Source: Nemertoderma westbladi
Taxonomy: Eukaryota > Xenacoelomorpha > Nemertodermatida > Nemertodermatidae
Assembly: GCA_032718475.1 (NCBI GenBank)
Contig: JAUCBJ010008099.1
Span: 1 to 64,000, forward strand
Length of the DNA: 64,000 nucleotides
Reading direction: 5' to 3'
The translations under genes and the position numbers were made by a program. Shown one piece after another: positions 63,068 through 64,000 of this stretch. Every line of letters starts with the position of its first letter. The stretch's first letter is position 1. The notes beneath the pieces are model-generated. The model was not told the origin of the DNA and made no database searches. It saw only the letters and a program-made list of their open reading frames with translations.

Positions 63068-63283
63068 TGTTAATTATCAATTAAAGGAAAGGGACAGGTT
63101 TGCAGAGCCTTATTATACTAACCAAAACAATAAACAAAAGTCAAAAGCATACATATTAATACCGCTTTCATTTTTTGTTAATTATCAATTAAAGGAAAGG
63201 GACAGGTTTGCAGAGCCTTATTATACTAACCAAAACAATAAACAAAAGTCAAAAGCATACATATTAATACCGCTTTCATTTTT
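63068..63283. repeat. Perfect 108-bp direct duplication
   Basis: 63068-63175 and 63176-63283 are identical as read (TGTTAATTATCAATTAAAGG ... CCGCTTTCATTTTT). The second copy continues into the dispersed repeat shared with 5826-6025, so the duplication arose inside that repeat. 108 is a multiple of three, hence an apparent repeated protein frame. Confidence 0.9.
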
Positions 63284-64000
63284 GAGAGTTATTATCAGCT
63301 TTTACAGTATTTGAATTTTCCCCTGCAGAGTGTTGAATTTTAATTGCGTCATAAGTCCCCCATATCTGTAAATTCCAAACTCTAAATCATAGAGGAGGGT
63401 GGGGCAACTAAAACACACTGCTGGACCCGGTTTGTGGGTTGTTGTTACACTGCACTGCACTGGGCGCTGGTGTGCGTGGTGTAGATGAAACCCACGCAGT
63501 GCTTTGGCTTTACTGTGTGGAGTGTTAGTTGTGTCACCCTCTAAATCCGGCTTCTGCAACTACAAGAGGACTATAAATAATAACCGCTGCAGAAATTTAA
63601 ACCATTGAATCTAACTTATTTCATTAAGGACTAACAATGATTAATTAATTATAAGGCTTTATGGATTTATAAAAGAGAATATATAGGCCAGTATTTTGTA
63701 GAACAGAGCTGATAGCAATCCACATGAAATCCATTAATCTCCATATTTTCTGCGGATTAAAATATATTTGCGACAGATATAAACTAAATACTACAATAAT
63801 TGTCGATTTGGAATAGATTTTGAAAATACCAATTAGGTAAATCAATTTTAGAGGCCTGGAAATAATTTGATCTTATGGATGCAAGATTCATTTCTCCTCT
63901 TGAGGGGTTACTGCAAAAATAAGAATCTCAAGAATTTCCAGTTTGTAAGGGAGTGGAGTTTATGCAGTAGGGCCTAAGCAAACAGTATGGGTGTACTAAG
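63284..64000. other. End of dispersed repeat, then spacer
   Basis: 63284-63385 completes the repeat shared with 5926-6025 (TTTTGAGAGTTATTATCAGC, CCCCTGCAGAG, CCCCATATCTGTAAATT). Nothing supportable follows to the window end. Confidence 0.45.

Overview
The window looks like animal nuclear DNA, most likely from an AT-rich marine invertebrate; I cannot name the taxon. Three things support this: the first exon of a two-pore-domain potassium channel with a GT splice donor, a mixture of typical metazoan repeats (RTE-type and CR1/L2-like LINEs, a Penelope-like element, a BEL/Pao LTR element, tRNA-derived SINEs, a TTAA-flanked MITE), and frequent TAGGCCTA and TACCGGTA palindromes. There are no operons, CRISPR arrays or bacterial features. 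Most of the 64 kb is transposable elements, satellites and AT-rich spacer. Only a few short host-gene pieces can be defended.

Layout. 0-8.5 kb: tRNA-SINEs, a terminal-inverted-repeat (TIR) element split by an RTE 3' end, a poly-G-ended inverted-repeat element, and a diverged RTE fragment on the minus strand. 8.5-11.3 kb: a MITE with CGGCCGTA-rich ends followed by a long 5'-truncated RTE copy. 11.6-14.7 kb: a 38-bp satellite with higher-order structure. 15.4-20.2 kb: a decayed CR1/L2-like LINE with a full-length RTE element, carrying one open 1098-codon frame, inserted in its ORF1. 21.2-21.7 kb: a piggyBac-like MITE. 22.1-33.4 kb: a complete BEL/Pao-type LTR element with 1201-bp LTRs and a 5-bp target duplication. 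34-45 kb: RTE fragments, poly-G/C tracts, a 160-bp tandem repeat and decayed coding remnants. 44.9-46.4 kb: a 16-bp minisatellite, then the K2P channel exon on the minus strand. 47.8-53 kb: fold-back elements and a small membrane-protein gene candidate. 53.4-55.9 kb: a Penelope-like element. 56-64 kb: a long hairpin, minisatellites, more RTE ends, a second TIR element, a 36-bp satellite and a candidate terminal host exon with an RTE copy in its 3' UTR.

The most unusual object is the BEL/Pao element. Its LTRs differ at 3 of 1201 positions by my reading, so it is young. Yet its single long frame joins Gag and protease directly to the segment that normally follows RNase H: reverse transcriptase, RNase H and most of integrase are absent, with no stop codon at the joins. 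It also has a duplicated leader with an 83-nt perfectly conserved core, five codon-aligned splice-donor-like hexamers in the long frame, and an unrecognised 231-codon frame plus decayed coding sequence before the 3' LTR. This fits a non-autonomous, trans-mobilised derivative with its own accessory gene.

The RTE family is the main source of recent change. At least ten copies share the same 3' end (a palindromic GCAGCTGC stretch and a TAG-repeat tail). Most are 5'-truncated and flanked by target duplications of 8-20 bp, and they interrupt a TIR element, a fold-back element, another LINE and a candidate host 3' UTR.
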